Notes under the pieces: generated by a model | The model's database searches: none | Told to the model about the DNA's origin: nothing | Seen by the model: the letters and a program-made list of their open reading frames with translations, nothing else | Shown: one piece after another, positions 1-7,534 of the stretch | Layout of the letters: each line of letters opens with the position of its first letter | Position numbering within the stretch: position 1 is the stretch's first letter | Source of the DNA: Alicyclobacillus acidocaldarius subsp. acidocaldarius Tc-4-1 | Lineage (GTDB): Bacteria; Bacillota; Bacilli; Alicyclobacillales; Alicyclobacillaceae | Direction of reading: 5' to 3' | NCBI RefSeq assembly: GCF_000219875.1 | Contig: NC_017167.1 | Span: forward strand, 1,699,572-1,763,571 | Length of the DNA stretch: 64,000 nt | Made by a program: the position numbers and the translations under genes

Positions 1-297
1 GACATCGCAAGGAGTCGTCACAGAACAGAAGAGCGCGCGTACCGCGTGCAACTGCATCCACCACTGCGCCGACGCGATTCCGAAGCCAAGGAGCGGTGCG
101 AACAGCACCATCCACCGATTGTTGGCGAACCAACCGAGGAGCGCCGCGACCAGCAATAGACGCTCCGACCAGCACATCGCACACGCCCGCCAGTGGAGCA
201 GCAAGCTCCAGTATGCGCTCACACTCAGCGCGACCGCCGGAATGAGGATACCGAGCGCACGGCGTGTAGATGCTCGCCATCCGAAGAACCTCACCAT
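1..297 (-). CDS. DsbB/BdbC-like disulfide oxidoreductase (partial, runs off left edge)
   Basis: The first 98 residues of a membrane protein starting at ATG 297, with an RBS-like GGGGTGAT in the tail of the upstream gene. A basic N-terminus is followed by a hydrophobic helix and the motif ACAMCWSERLLL. This matches the CxxC of DsbB-type quinone-linked thiol oxidases, followed by a conserved Arg. A second cysteine pair (FCSVTTPC) is visible near the edge, as in DsbB/BdbC. The family re-oxidises a thioredoxin-like partner outside the membrane. The C-terminus is outside the window. The gene lies 7 bp downstream of the BRO-like gene and is probably cotranscribed with it. The cysteine pattern is visible; the function is inferred. 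Confidence 0.6.
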   Translation of the reverse strand, partial: MVRFFGWRASTRRALGILIPAVALSVSAYWSLLLHWRACAMCWSERLLLVAALLGWFANNRWMVLFAPLLGFGIASAQWWMQLHAVRALFCSVTTPCDV

Positions 298-304
298 CCG
301 AAGA

Positions 305-763
305 TCACCCCTTCTCGTCGCGCAATACATCCGCCACAGCCGTCACAAGGCGCTCAACCGCCTCGTCGGAGAGTCGTTCTTGGAACGTGGTGAGGAGATC
401 GACGAGAAGCGCGGTCTTTTGCGCCCGCAATTTCTCCTCGCCGTACTGAGATTCATCGTGAAGTGCGCTTGGCAGGACCTCGCGCAGCACCCAACGCTGG
501 AACGCGCGCGCGTGCTCGTTCTTCCCCAACAACGTGAGCCTCAGCATGCCCGATTCGCGCACCACGGGGATCTCCTCGCGTCCGCCCGGCCCTTCGATCA
601 CCACCGCGCCCTTCTCATCGTCGTCGAGCTTTCGGAGTGCCTTCTCGACATTGCGCATCCCCACCGCCTCACAGACGCCCGCTGCGTCGAAGAGCGGTTC
701 ACCGTCCACCCAGAAGACACGAACCTGCATACCGTTTGCGAAGACTGCCCAGGTTTGTTGCAT
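305..763 (-). CDS. BRO family N-terminal domain protein (phage antirepressor-like)
   Basis: A 152-residue protein from ATG 763. The upstream in-frame ATG at 811 would translate through the leader hairpin and is not favoured. Residues 1-110 match the BRO-N fold common in phage and plasmid antirepressors: VFWVDGEPLFDAAGVCEAVGM, then NVEKALRKLDDDEKG and ESGMLRLTLLGKNEHARAFQRWVLREVLPS. The C-terminal 40 residues are charged and helical. No ANT or KilA-C domain follows, so the partner or DNA target is unknown. It is preceded by one of the recurrent SD-hairpin leaders and by the terminator of the glycosidase gene, which makes it the first gene of a short unit with the DsbB-like gene. Confidence 0.75.
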   Translation of the reverse strand: MQQTWAVFANGMQVRVFWVDGEPLFDAAGVCEAVGMRNVEKALRKLDDDEKGAVVIEGPGGREEIPVVRESGMLRLTLLGKNEHARAFQRWVLREVLPSALHDESQYGEEKLRAQKTALLVDLLTTFQERLSDEAVERLVTAVADVLRDEKG

Positions 764-806
764 GAGAGATCGCCCCCTCCGAAGAGCGATGTCTGCAGGG
801 CAAAAC
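764..806 (-). promoter_or_regulatory. SD-hairpin leader 1 (box + hairpin) of the BRO gene
   Basis: Read on the minus strand: TTTTGCCCTGCA box, then arm ATCGCTC, the loop with SD GGAG, and arm GGGGCGAT (one bulge), ending 6 nt before ATG 763. The SD is therefore inside the hairpin. One of about 17 copies of this architecture. Confidence 0.6.
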
Positions 807-810
807 GGCA

Positions 811-849
811 TAAAAACAGCCCTGCGCCACCTTTCGACGCAAGGCTGTT
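811..849 (-). terminator. Intrinsic terminator of the glycosidase gene
   Basis: On the minus strand, arm AACAGCC(T)TGCG pairs with CGCA(G)GGCTGTT and is followed by a T-run. It ends only a few bases before leader 1. Its 3' arm contains GCAGGGC, complementary to GCCCTGC in the following box, so the two structures could compete. Confidence 0.8.
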
Positions 850-865
850 AATTGGAGTGCATGTG

Positions 866-1939
866 TTACCTCTCTTCCACCACGATCGCAGTCGCCAAGG
901 CTCGCTGCGGAACCGTCAAGTAGCGCCCCTCATACCACAGTCCTGTTGAACTCCCCCCGTCAAGGTTCATCGCGTATGTCAAACCGAGCGCTTTGGCGAT
1001 CTGAGCTTCCTGGTATACATTCGCGTCGTGAATCGTCAAAAACACCAACTGCCCGGACGAATTGAAGCCGACCACCGAGCGCAGTGTCACCGCGTCCACG
1101 ACTTCGTAGTTATCCAGTCCTTCTTTTGCTGGCTCGATGTCGATGCGGCCATTGTTGAGCAACATGGGGCCAGCACCGATGGCGTTTGGATAAGCACTGA
1201 ACGGTACAGTCTTTCCTGTGTCCAGTGAAACTACAGTATCTCCCCACACTGCCCGATCCCCCACATGGACCCGCTGCATGATGGGGGTTTTCGCCTCTCC
1301 CGCGCCAATCTCGATGTCGTAGCCATTGCTTGGAATTGGTGTGATGCCGTCGTGGATCGCAACGATCTTGTTATTCTCCACTTCCGCCACGACAGACGAC
1401 GAATCGCGAGTGCGCGGCCCGTAGAACGGCGTCAACACGCTGACCCGCATAGGGTTGGTGCTCAAGGTGTTGAGAAACCAGGGCCACATGTTGCTGATCG
1501 GATTCGTAGGATCGTAGACATTCAGCGACAGATCCTCAGTCGCACGTAGCATCGTAAGCTGGCCCTGAGTGCCAATGCCGAGAAGCGTGCCCTTCTCGTT
1601 GTACACGAATTGGCCGTTGATTTCCAAAGCCCCGGCCGGGAAGTTGTCGCCACCCGCGTCGAAGAACGTGCCGTTGATCGCGGCGATCGCGTGATTCTGC
1701 TGGGCAATCTGAGCCAACGTAGCCGTGGTGCCAAGCTCGTGATTCGCGATAGCGGGTTGAACCTCAATGTGCGGATCGCGAACATTGATGATGACCTCAT
1801 TCACGGGCTCTCCGTCCACGACAAGAGAACGCACCTGAATGGCTTGGGAGTTGGGCGCGGAGGAGACGCGATGGACTGCGGAATGTGTGGAATGTACGGG
1901 ATGATGTGAAACGAGATCGACCAGTGGCGCAACGAACAC
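866..1939 (-). CDS. Phosphodiester glycosidase (NAGPA domain) family exported protein
   Basis: A GTG start at 1939 is chosen: SD GGGGGAGA lies 7 nt upstream, whereas the longer reading frame (TTG 2026) would translate the leader. Residues ~60-357 match the NAGPA-type phosphodiester glycosidase domain. Landmarks are HEL..TTATLAQIAQQNHAIAAINGTFFD, IGTQGQ, then SVVGFNSSGQLVFLTIHD and YAMNLDGGSSTGLWYEGRYL. The family cleaves phosphodiester-linked sugars at the cell surface. A short hydrophobic N-terminal stretch (VFVAPLVDLV) could be a weak export signal. A hairpin formed by CCCCCA and TGGGGG places the SD in its 3' arm, although the conserved box is not evident here. Confidence 0.75.
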   Translation of the reverse strand: MFVAPLVDLVSHHPVHSTHSAVHRVSSAPNSQAIQVRSLVVDGEPVNEVIINVRDPHIEVQPAIANHELGTTATLAQIAQQNHAIAAINGTFFDAGGDNFPAGALEINGQFVYNEKGTLLGIGTQGQLTMLRATEDLSLNVYDPTNPISNMWPWFLNTLSTNPMRVSVLTPFYGPRTRDSSSVVAEVENNKIVAIHDGITPIPSNGYDIEIGAGEAKTPIMQRVHVGDRAVWGDTVVSLDTGKTVPFSAYPNAIGAGPMLLNNGRIDIEPAKEGLDNYEVVDAVTLRSVVGFNSSGQLVFLTIHDANVYQEAQIAKALGLTYAMNLDGGSSTGLWYEGRYLTVPQRALATAIVVEER

Positions 1940-2031
1940 GAACCATCTCCCCCAACTTTGGCATGCAACTCCTAGTTTACTGGGGGTTCTCAAACTCGCG
2001 CAACACGAGAAAACGAGAGGAGGCAAGAGAC

Positions 2032-2037
2032 ATTATA
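2032..2037 (-). promoter_or_regulatory. -10 promoter hexamer of the glycosidase gene
   Basis: A perfect TATAAT on the minus strand about 90 nt upstream of GTG 1939. No good -35 at 17 nt; TTGATC lies 21 nt upstream. Assigned on the -10 alone. Confidence 0.4.
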
Positions 2038-2117
2038 CTTGTGGCGGCGTCTTACAGGGATCAATCCTTGGCCATCGTCCACCTCAACGAAGGCCGAACA
2101 CTGGGATTCTCGGTACA

Positions 2118-2160
2118 CGCGAACCGCCTGTCAGAGGTTTTGATGGGCGGTTCGCGTTTT
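2118..2160 (+). terminator. Strong hairpin with T-run
   Basis: An 11-bp perfect stem (CGCGAACCGCC / GGCGGTTCGCG) followed by TTTT on the plus strand and preceded by A-rich sequence. It can act in either direction, so it probably ends the minus-strand methyltransferase transcript (stop at 2166). Confidence 0.6.
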
Positions 2161-2165
2161 GGCGC

Positions 2166-3044
2166 TCAATAGTTGACCCACAGAGCTTCCTGACGCCACC
2201 TCTTCGACGCATGGCACTGTTTTGGCGGCGCGTCGATACACCGCCAATCTCGATACAGCTCGTCCATCAGATCGCAATGATAACCGGAAATCGCAACCTT
2301 GCCCCGAACATTGTGCAAAACCCGCGCAAGTTCCATGTGCTCCTCGTCGCTCATCTCGTAACGATAGGCTCTCGGATCTGTTCGGGTCGCATGGATGTAT
2401 GGCGGGTCGCAGTAAAACAACGTATCAGGACTGTCGTAGGCACGAATCACGTCCATCGCAGGGCGATGTTCGATCTGCACGCGGACCAGACGCGCTGCGA
2501 TCTCGGCCAAATTGGCCGCACTTCCAAGCCAACGGGACACATTGCCTGCCATCCCGCGCTGGCTCGTGTTGCGGCATGCCGCCCAACGCCCCGGTGTAGC
2601 GGTCTGCGCCAGTGCCATGCGAGCCTGTCTTGCTCGGACGTAGAACCGCCTTGCGCGCTCGAGTTCAGTTAGACCACCTGTTGGCTCAACGATGGCCCGG
2701 ACAAACTCTTCTCGACTGAACGGCGTGAGCGCGATCGCCTCAATCAAGGCGTCGCGCTGCTCGCGAAGCACGCGAAAGAAATTGACGACTTCCCCGTCCA
2801 GATCGTTATACGTCTCCACAGGTGAAGGATCCCGATTCAGTAAGACCGCTGCCGAGCCTCCGAACGGCTCGCAATAATGATGCGCTCGCGGCAACAGCGG
2901 CAGGAGCCACGACAAGTGACTGTACTTGCCGCCGTACCAGCCAAACGCGATTCGCTTTCTCCTTGGTTTCTGGCGCGCCGTGCTCACGTGATCGATCATT
3001 AGCGCCGTGAATGGCGGAAGACCTTCTATGAATGACAAAAGCAT
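2166..3044 (-). CDS. D12-class DNA N6-adenine methyltransferase (Dam-like)
   Basis: About 292 residues. Motif I FGWYGGKYSHLSWLLPLLP and the CEPFGGSAAVLLN segment, followed by catalytic motif IV FYCDPPY, are diagnostic of D12-class (Dam/DpnII-type) adenine methyltransferases that transfer a methyl group from SAM to adenine N6. No restriction partner is adjacent. It is paired with the C5 methyltransferase immediately upstream, a phage-like arrangement that protects the element from host restriction. Start is uncertain: ATG 3044 lies in the 3' arm of the leader hairpin, and TTG 3038 is better spaced from the SD GGGGGTG. A second, divergent D12 enzyme is encoded at 25629. Confidence 0.85.
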   Translation of the reverse strand: MLLSFIEGLPPFTALMIDHVSTARQKPRRKRIAFGWYGGKYSHLSWLLPLLPRAHHYCEPFGGSAAVLLNRDPSPVETYNDLDGEVVNFFRVLREQRDALIEAIALTPFSREEFVRAIVEPTGGLTELERARRFYVRARQARMALAQTATPGRWAACRNTSQRGMAGNVSRWLGSAANLAEIAARLVRVQIEHRPAMDVIRAYDSPDTLFYCDPPYIHATRTDPRAYRYEMSDEEHMELARVLHNVRGKVAISGYHCDLMDELYRDWRCIDAPPKQCHASKRWRQEALWVNY

Positions 3045-3076
3045 CACCCCCACTGTGGGGGGCGATGCAGGGCATC
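3041..3076 (-). promoter_or_regulatory. SD-hairpin leader 2 (D12 methyltransferase)
   Basis: Box GATGCCCTGCAT right after the stop of the C5 methyltransferase (3080-3082), then stem GCATC(G)CCCCC / GGGGGTGATGC with loop ACAGT. The SD GGGGGTG is in the 3' arm and the start codon at its foot. Confidence 0.6.
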
Positions 3077-3079
3077 GAA

Positions 3080-4136
3080 CTACTGACCTCGGTGACTTTC
3101 GTGCTCTAACCGAACCAACTCAGCAAAGACCGGAGCAATCTGCGCGGGCACTACGCCATTTCCGAGAGCTTTGAGTCGAGCAACACGGTGACGACGTTTC
3201 GTCGCCGTCCGCGGCGGTTCCCACTCAAACTGCTCCTGCCCAAATCCAGCCGGCCATGGTACACTTCGCAACCGGTCGTTTTCCACATCGATGTCGGTCC
3301 ATCCGATAGGTAATCCCATCAAGCACTCGACCCAGTCCGGATTCAACTGTCCCGGATTATTGGGTTCCATCACTTGAGCTTTTAGGTTGTGTTTCTCGAC
3401 ATCTCGAGCCCACGCTTGAGTTCCATGTGCGGAGGAGCCTTTATACTCGCTAGATTTCGGCGTGCCCCAAAGAACGACGTCATTAAGGTTTGGCGACCAT
3501 CCATCCTTGCGTTTGCGCTTCGCTCTTGCTGAGTCGCAAACGTCACCCGTGCGATAATCACGCGCCTGTGGTGTGGGCCATCGCTGAGCATCCTGAGAAG
3601 ACACGTCCGTGCAGGAAGCATCAAACCTCGTGATGGTAGGCCAGCAAGAATACTCTCTCCCGTCGATGCGGCGCACCCACGTCACATGCCCCATGCACAC
3701 CCCACCGTACATCAAACCCGAGATCGGCCAGGTCATGGAGAACGGCTCCAAAGAACCGTCCAGCATCAGTTGACAGCAGCCCCCGGACATTTTCACCCAC
3801 GAACCATCTGGGCCTAAGCTCGCGAAGCACTCGCCGGAACTCGGGCCAAAGATCCCGTTCGTCCTGAGCGCCCAATCGCTTTCCGGCCAAACTGTGCGGC
3901 TGGCAGGGCCACCCTCCACAAACGATGTCGATCTGGTCAAGTCCCGTCACCTCACGCACCTTCTCCGCAGTCACATCCCGGATGTCCGCGATGATCGGAA
4001 CATCTGGGAAACGCTTCTGAAGCACCTTTTGGCAATAAGGGTCAATCTCACAGAACAATACCGTTCGGATCCCATACCATGAGGCCGCCAAGTCAATGCA
4101 ACCTACTCCGCTGCAAAGACTCACCATGTTCACCAC
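3080..4136 (-). pseudogene. DNA C5-cytosine methyltransferase (Dcm-type), split by a frameshift
   Basis: Two overlapping frames together make a ~350-residue C5 methyltransferase. The first (4136 to 3621, GTG start) carries motif I SLCSGVGCIDLAASWYG, catalytic GGWPCQPHS, ENVRGLL and GAPHRRERVFLLA. The second frame continues with FDASC..WPTPQARDYRTG, the target recognition region, and ALGNGVVPAQ (motif X). The switch is a +1 shift near 3621-3640, where the first frame ends as GAG GTT TGA; dropping one T of GGTTTGATG restores the protein. All catalytic motifs survive, so this may be a recent mutation, a sequencing overcall, or recoding. GTG 4136 is set by the SD AGGAGG 7 nt upstream. Confidence 0.75.
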
Positions 4137-4175
4137 GCATCATCCTCCTGATCGTGCGTGGCTTGCAGGGCAAGT
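4131..4175 (-). promoter_or_regulatory. SD-hairpin leader 3 (C5 methyltransferase)
   Basis: Box ACTTGCCCTGCAA, then a perfect 7-bp stem CCACGCA / TGCGTGG whose loop holds SD AGGAGG and whose 3' arm contains the GTG start codon. A clear case where the helix would hide both signals. Confidence 0.65.
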
Positions 4176-4318
4176 CTCCAAGTCTCCTCTTCGGTCAAGC
4201 CTTCCAGGTATATTGGCCTTATGGTAGACTAAACATGAAAACAGGAGCCGGTGCGGCCAACACCGACTCCCGGGCACCAACGCCTCGGGCGTTGCCTCTG
4301 CCCGTGTGTTTCGGGCAA

Positions 4319-4357
4319 GTGACCGCCCCGTCGGCGCGAACCTCAGGGGGCGGTCAC
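4319..4357. terminator. Bidirectional hairpin at the end of the micropeptide gene
   Basis: An 11-bp stem GTGACCGCCCC / GGGGCGGTCAC overlapping the micropeptide stop codon. Plus-strand sequence just upstream (4243-4316) also folds (GGAGCCGGTG / CACCGACTCC and AACGCC / GGCGTT). This would suit a convergent antisense RNA, but no promoter is proven. Confidence 0.5.
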
Positions 4358-4452
4358 TTGTGTTTACGGACCAGGGTTACGACCAGTGTGACAAGCGACA
4401 CGACAAATGATCCAAACTGGACCATCAGCGCAATCGCATCGGCGACACTCAT
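4354..4452 (-). CDS. Holin-like single-TM micropeptide (candidate type I toxin)
   Basis: A 32-residue peptide beginning MSVADAIALMVQFGSFV, continuing into a Val/Leu-rich helix and ending LVRKHK. This is the layout of the putative holin-like toxin family (short N-terminus, xLMxxFGxFVxxLxTLVxxL helix, basic tail) that forms type I toxin-antitoxin systems in Bacillota. ATG 4452 is preceded by SD GGAGGGGGTG. That SD is locked in a hairpin CACCCCCT.CCC / GGG.AGGGGGTG, as expected for a toxin mRNA kept silent until processed. The downstream structured plus-strand sequence could encode an overlapping antitoxin RNA. Sequence resemblance is from memory and toxicity is inferred. Confidence 0.6.
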   Translation of the reverse strand: MSVADAIALMVQFGSFVVSLVTLVVTLVRKHK

Positions 4453-4529
4453 CGTCCCACCCCCTCCCTCTCGGGCAGGGGGTGCCTCCAAAGGTTCGTG
4501 GTACCCTCAGTTTACCATTTTACGAATAG

Positions 4530-5021
4530 TTAAACCAGAATGTTCCTCTTCTTCAGCATCTTCTTGACAAAGTCGTAGACGCGATCATCGAGCAGCATCT
4601 GCGTAAGCTGTTCGTTATGCGCATCCAGAAAACGTCGAGTCTCGACATCGATCTCGTCAATCTCGTTCTCCAACTGTTCCAACAGCCATCGAATCCGCGA
4701 TAAGTCCCACCCGCGCTCTTCGAACATCGCAAGAAAATCAGAATACAACGGTTCCACATCCGATGGAATGCGATCCTTGTGCTCCAAGTACCACACGATG
4801 TATTCGAGCTCCACCCGCGCGCGTTCCGTCAAACTGCGCATGTACTCCAGTTGCGCATAGCGGGTCAGCGGATCCGCATCCAGCAGTTTGTGAAAGTATT
4901 CGTCCACAAGAGGCTCTCCAAGTTTGGCGATCTCCTCTTCGGTGGCATCAGCATGCGCCCGTACCAACTCATATGCCTTCTGATGGAATTCCAAGATCAC
5001 TGACTCCATGTCTTTGTTCAT
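4530..5021 (-). CDS. Hypothetical acidic protein, 163 aa
   Basis: Start ATG 5021 with SD GGAGGG (GGTCGGAGGGACGAGAA). The product is rich in Glu/Asp, almost entirely helical, with no membrane segment or metal motif (AYELVRAHADATEEEIAKLG, WLLEQLENEIDEIDVETRRF). It follows the 157-residue gene after 22 bp and has no leader box, so it is probably translated from the same message. I do not recognise a family. Composition suggests a small phage- or plasmid-type accessory protein. Confidence 0.65.
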   Translation of the reverse strand: MNKDMESVILEFHQKAYELVRAHADATEEEIAKLGEPLVDEYFHKLLDADPLTRYAQLEYMRSLTERARVELEYIVWYLEHKDRIPSDVEPLYSDFLAMFEERGWDLSRIRWLLEQLENEIDEIDVETRRFLDAHNEQLTQMLLDDRVYDFVKKMLKKRNILV

Positions 5022-5043
5022 TTCTCGTCCCTCCGACCGCGGT

Positions 5044-5517
5044 TTACATCGTTAACGAAACGGGCTGTTGCCCATCCAGCAAATCCGCAATCCTGCCATC
5101 CACCAACACACCCGCGGGCTTGCCGTGCTGGACTTGATAGGCGATCAGGTCGTCAATGTACTTTGCCTCGTCCATGAACGCCGCAATCATCGTCTCCAAA
5201 TACTGCTTCTGCTTGACCAACGTCTCCAAGTCGGCAAACGGCAACGTCGCATGCGCGAACTTCGCCCCTTGTTGCCGATACGGCACCATCGCCCGAACCT
5301 TCCTGCCTAAGACACGTATCCTGCGCAGCGCTGTGCAGTAATAGTCGTTGTAGAACGCGTTCCATCCCTTCTCGGGCGTGAACACCCTGCGTGCATACGG
5401 CTCCACGAGATCGCGGTTCTGCTTCCCGGTCTTCTTGTCAGTGAAGGTGATGCGATAGGACAACTCCTGCAACATCTCCATTGGATACACCAGCATTTGC
5501 TCTTGTCCTTGCGCCAT
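5044..5517 (-). CDS. Hypothetical protein, 157 aa
   Basis: Start ATG 5517 lies in the 3' arm of its leader hairpin, with SD AAAGGGGTG in the loop. The protein is mixed alpha/beta, begins MAQGQEQMLVYPMEMLQEL and has a basic middle (RRIRVLGRKVRAMVPYRQQG). No signal peptide and no family recognised. It is the first gene of a two-gene unit with the acidic protein downstream and is insulated from the ParB-like gene by a strong terminator. Confidence 0.65.
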   Translation of the reverse strand: MAQGQEQMLVYPMEMLQELSYRITFTDKKTGKQNRDLVEPYARRVFTPEKGWNAFYNDYYCTALRRIRVLGRKVRAMVPYRQQGAKFAHATLPFADLETLVKQKQYLETMIAAFMDEAKYIDDLIAYQVQHGKPAGVLVDGRIADLLDGQQPVSLTM

Positions 5518-5563
5518 CTGGCGATCACACCCCTTTCACCAGATGGGGAGTTGCAGGGCAAAA
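5514..5563 (-). promoter_or_regulatory. SD-hairpin leader 4
   Basis: Box TTTTGCCCTGCAA, then a perfect 8-bp stem CCATCTGG / CCAGATGG. The loop contains SD AAAGGGGTG and the 3' arm contains the ATG. The box overlaps the T-tract of the upstream terminator. Confidence 0.7.
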
Positions 5564-5568
5564 CAAAA

Positions 5569-5603
5569 CGGCGACGATCCCGATGCTCACGGGAACGCCG
5601 CCG
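5569..5603 (-). terminator. Intrinsic terminator of the ParB-like gene
   Basis: A 14-position stem (CGGCGGCGTTCCCG / CGGGATCGTCGCCG, one mismatch and one G-T pair) followed by TTTTGTTTT on the minus strand. The T-tract runs straight into leader box 4. Confidence 0.85.
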
Positions 5604-5617
5604 ATATGTCCCATGTG

Positions 5618-6980
5618 CTATTTCAGCAGTCTCGGTCGCTGAATGGCGTGAAGTGCGTCGACAATTTTGGCCAGAAACGCGTTGACCTCCTCAAACCCGT
5701 CCATGCCGTTCGGCCCGACTCGTTGCTGTCGATAGAACTCGTCCACAATCCAGTCCACCTCGCCGCCCGTTTGATGATAGACCGTCCAAATGTCCATAAC
5801 CGCGCGTTCCAGCTTCGTATAGAGCTTGCGACGTTGAGCGCGAGCCTCGTGTTCATCTTCGATCTTTTGCAGCGCGGGTGGCACTTGGAATTGTACGACC
5901 GGCGCGCCTTGGCGCAGCTGCTGGATCTTTTGTTCGTACCTGGCCAGCAACTGCTCAGTCGCTTGATACTTCGATTCGAGTTCGCGTTTTTGTTGCTCGA
6001 TCTCCGCCGCCCGCCGCTTCCACGCCTCGATCTCCTGCTGAACCGAATCCGGCACCACCTCGACGCGCTCCACAGGGCGATTCTTGAGTTCCTCGATCTC
6101 CCGCTCCAAATCGGCAATTCGCTCGCGGTCTTCTTTTCTCCCGCGCTCCCGCAACGCGGTCAGTTCCTGCTCCAGCGTGACCACACGCCAACTCTGAGCC
6201 TGGAGATCCCGGATTCGACGTTCCAACTGCTCGATCTTCTGGCGATCTTCCTCGCGCCCTTGCTCGCGCAACTCTGCGAGTTCCGCCTGCAACCGCGCCG
6301 TTTCCTGGTCGCGACGTTCCGCCTCTTCGAGTCTCCGCCGCAATTCCTTGGTCTCCGCGAACGTGCGATTCGCGATCTCCTCTCCCAACGCTTCATACAA
6401 GGTACGCTGGATTTCCGGGCTTAGGTACGCCAACTGCTCGGCGGCGCTGGTACCAAGTTTGCCGGAGGATACAAGAGTTTGTAACTCCGGAATAAGGTTG
6501 TTAAGTTTAAGCAAGCGTTCCGTGGTTCGTTCGCTTTCTCCCACCACTTCAGCAATATCCTTCAGGGTTTTCAAGTCGCCAATTTGGCGACTTGGTACTT
6601 CGCTACTCGAAGCATTTCGCGTCCCGCCATGCCGTACACCCCAATATTCCGCCAAAAACTTGGCGCGTCGAGCCTTACGCATCGGATCATTGTCTTCGCC
6701 GCGTCGTTCTTCGTTGTCCGCAATCAGAAGGTACTCTGCTTCTTCCGGCGACACATCATAGATCGCCACGGGAACTTGCTCGATCCCCAACTCTCGTGCA
6801 ATGCGATAGCGCTGGTGTCCCGCCAGAATGGTGCCGTCGGGCAGGATCTTCAGAGGATCTCGAATGCCGTGGACTTCGATGCTGCGTTTCAGTTCTTCGT
6901 ACTTCTCACCCGTCAGATCGGCGTAGTAATCCGCGTTCTTCGGGTGCGGCTTCAACCTGTCGATGTGGATCAGGTTCATG
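5618..6980 (-). CDS. ParB/Spo0J-like nuclease-domain protein with long coiled coil (copy 1)
   Basis: A 454-residue protein from ATG 6980 (SD GAGGAGG). Residues 1-95 form the ParB N-terminal domain: HPKNADYYADLTGEKYEELKRSIEVHGIRDPLKI, DGTILAGHQRYRIA and DNEERRGEDNDPMRKARR. A variable linker follows, then HTH residues LKDIAEVVGESERTTERLLKLN. Residues ~190-370 are a Glu/Arg-rich coiled coil, and the rest is a helical C-terminus. Such proteins in phages and plasmids bind DNA and may act in partition or regulation; there is no ParA beside it. The linker residues SRQIGDLK are encoded by a perfect 9-5-9 palindrome (6572-6594). Confidence 0.85.
6572..6594. repeat. 23-nt palindrome inside parB-like copy 1
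   Basis: CAAGTCGCC, loop AATTT, GGCGACTTG. Same geometry and loop as the palindromes at 7512 and 7435, but a different stem. It encodes the hypervariable linker between the ParB domain and the HTH. Confidence 0.8.
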
Positions 6981-7022
6981 GGAATCGCCTCCTCATTTAT
7001 GCGTGGCATGCACGACAAAACA
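6981..7022 (-). promoter_or_regulatory. SD-hairpin leader 5 (ParB-like copy 1)
   Basis: Box TTTTGTCGTGCA, then ATGCCACGC and SD GAGGAGG before ATG 6980. The box is clear; only a weak stem (GCC / GGC) can be drawn, so this is the poorest hairpin of the set. Confidence 0.45.
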
Positions 7023-7128
7023 CGACGCTGATGTTTGATATCTGTGGTGTCCACGACCTTGTGTAGCGCTAGGTATGCTTGCTGATGTCATTCTCCATAC
7101 TTTCACCAATAGTCACGACAACGTCTCA

Positions 7129-7534
7129 ATAGAGGACTTTTCAAATTGAAAAGTCCTCTATCTGACTTTCAAACCGCCAAAATGGCGGTTTGCTCTTTCA
7201 GAATTCGAAACGTTTTTTCTCTCTCCATCCCAGCGAGGACTTCTCAAAGTGAGAAGTCCTCGCTGGAACTTTCGTCGTTTTGACGAAAGTCGCCGCTATC
7301 CTCGTGCCATCAAGGTTCTTAGTTCTTAAATGGCGCAATTTGCTCCATTTTCACGTATGGAAGGGAAACGTCCATACCAACTCCTTCAGTAACCCCCACA
7401 ACCAATTTAGTTTCACCAAATTGGTGATAGTTTTCAAAAGCTCAAATTGAGCTTTTGGACGACGACTTTCTCTAGTCTGATCCCCAATACTCTGCCAAAA
7501 ACGTGGCTCTTCAAAGGAGCAATTTGCTCCTTTG
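7129..7534. repeat. Cluster of eight variable-stem palindromes
   Basis: Palindromes at 7129-7161 (14-5-14), 7170-7192 (9-5-9), 7231-7265 (15-5-15), 7268-7290 (9-5-9), 7328-7350 (9-5-9, one mismatch), 7401-7425 (8-9-8), 7435-7457 (9-5-9) and 7512-7534 (9-5-9). Stems differ completely but are complementary. Loops are A/T-rich (AATTT, AAATT, AAAAT, AAAGT, GTTTT). Apart from the end of the degenerate parB copy, this 400-bp stretch holds no gene. Confidence 0.8.

Noticed and set aside
119-949. 276-aa plus-strand open frame
   Set aside because: Antisense shadow of the BRO-like and DsbB-like genes; lacks an RBS and has antisense-type composition.
7129-7534. Palindrome cluster as a row of transcription terminators
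   Set aside because: No consistent T-tract on either side, loops are A/T and constant in length, and one member is inside a coding region.
7129-7534. Palindrome cluster as parS sites
   Set aside because: parS sites share one sequence; these stems are all different.
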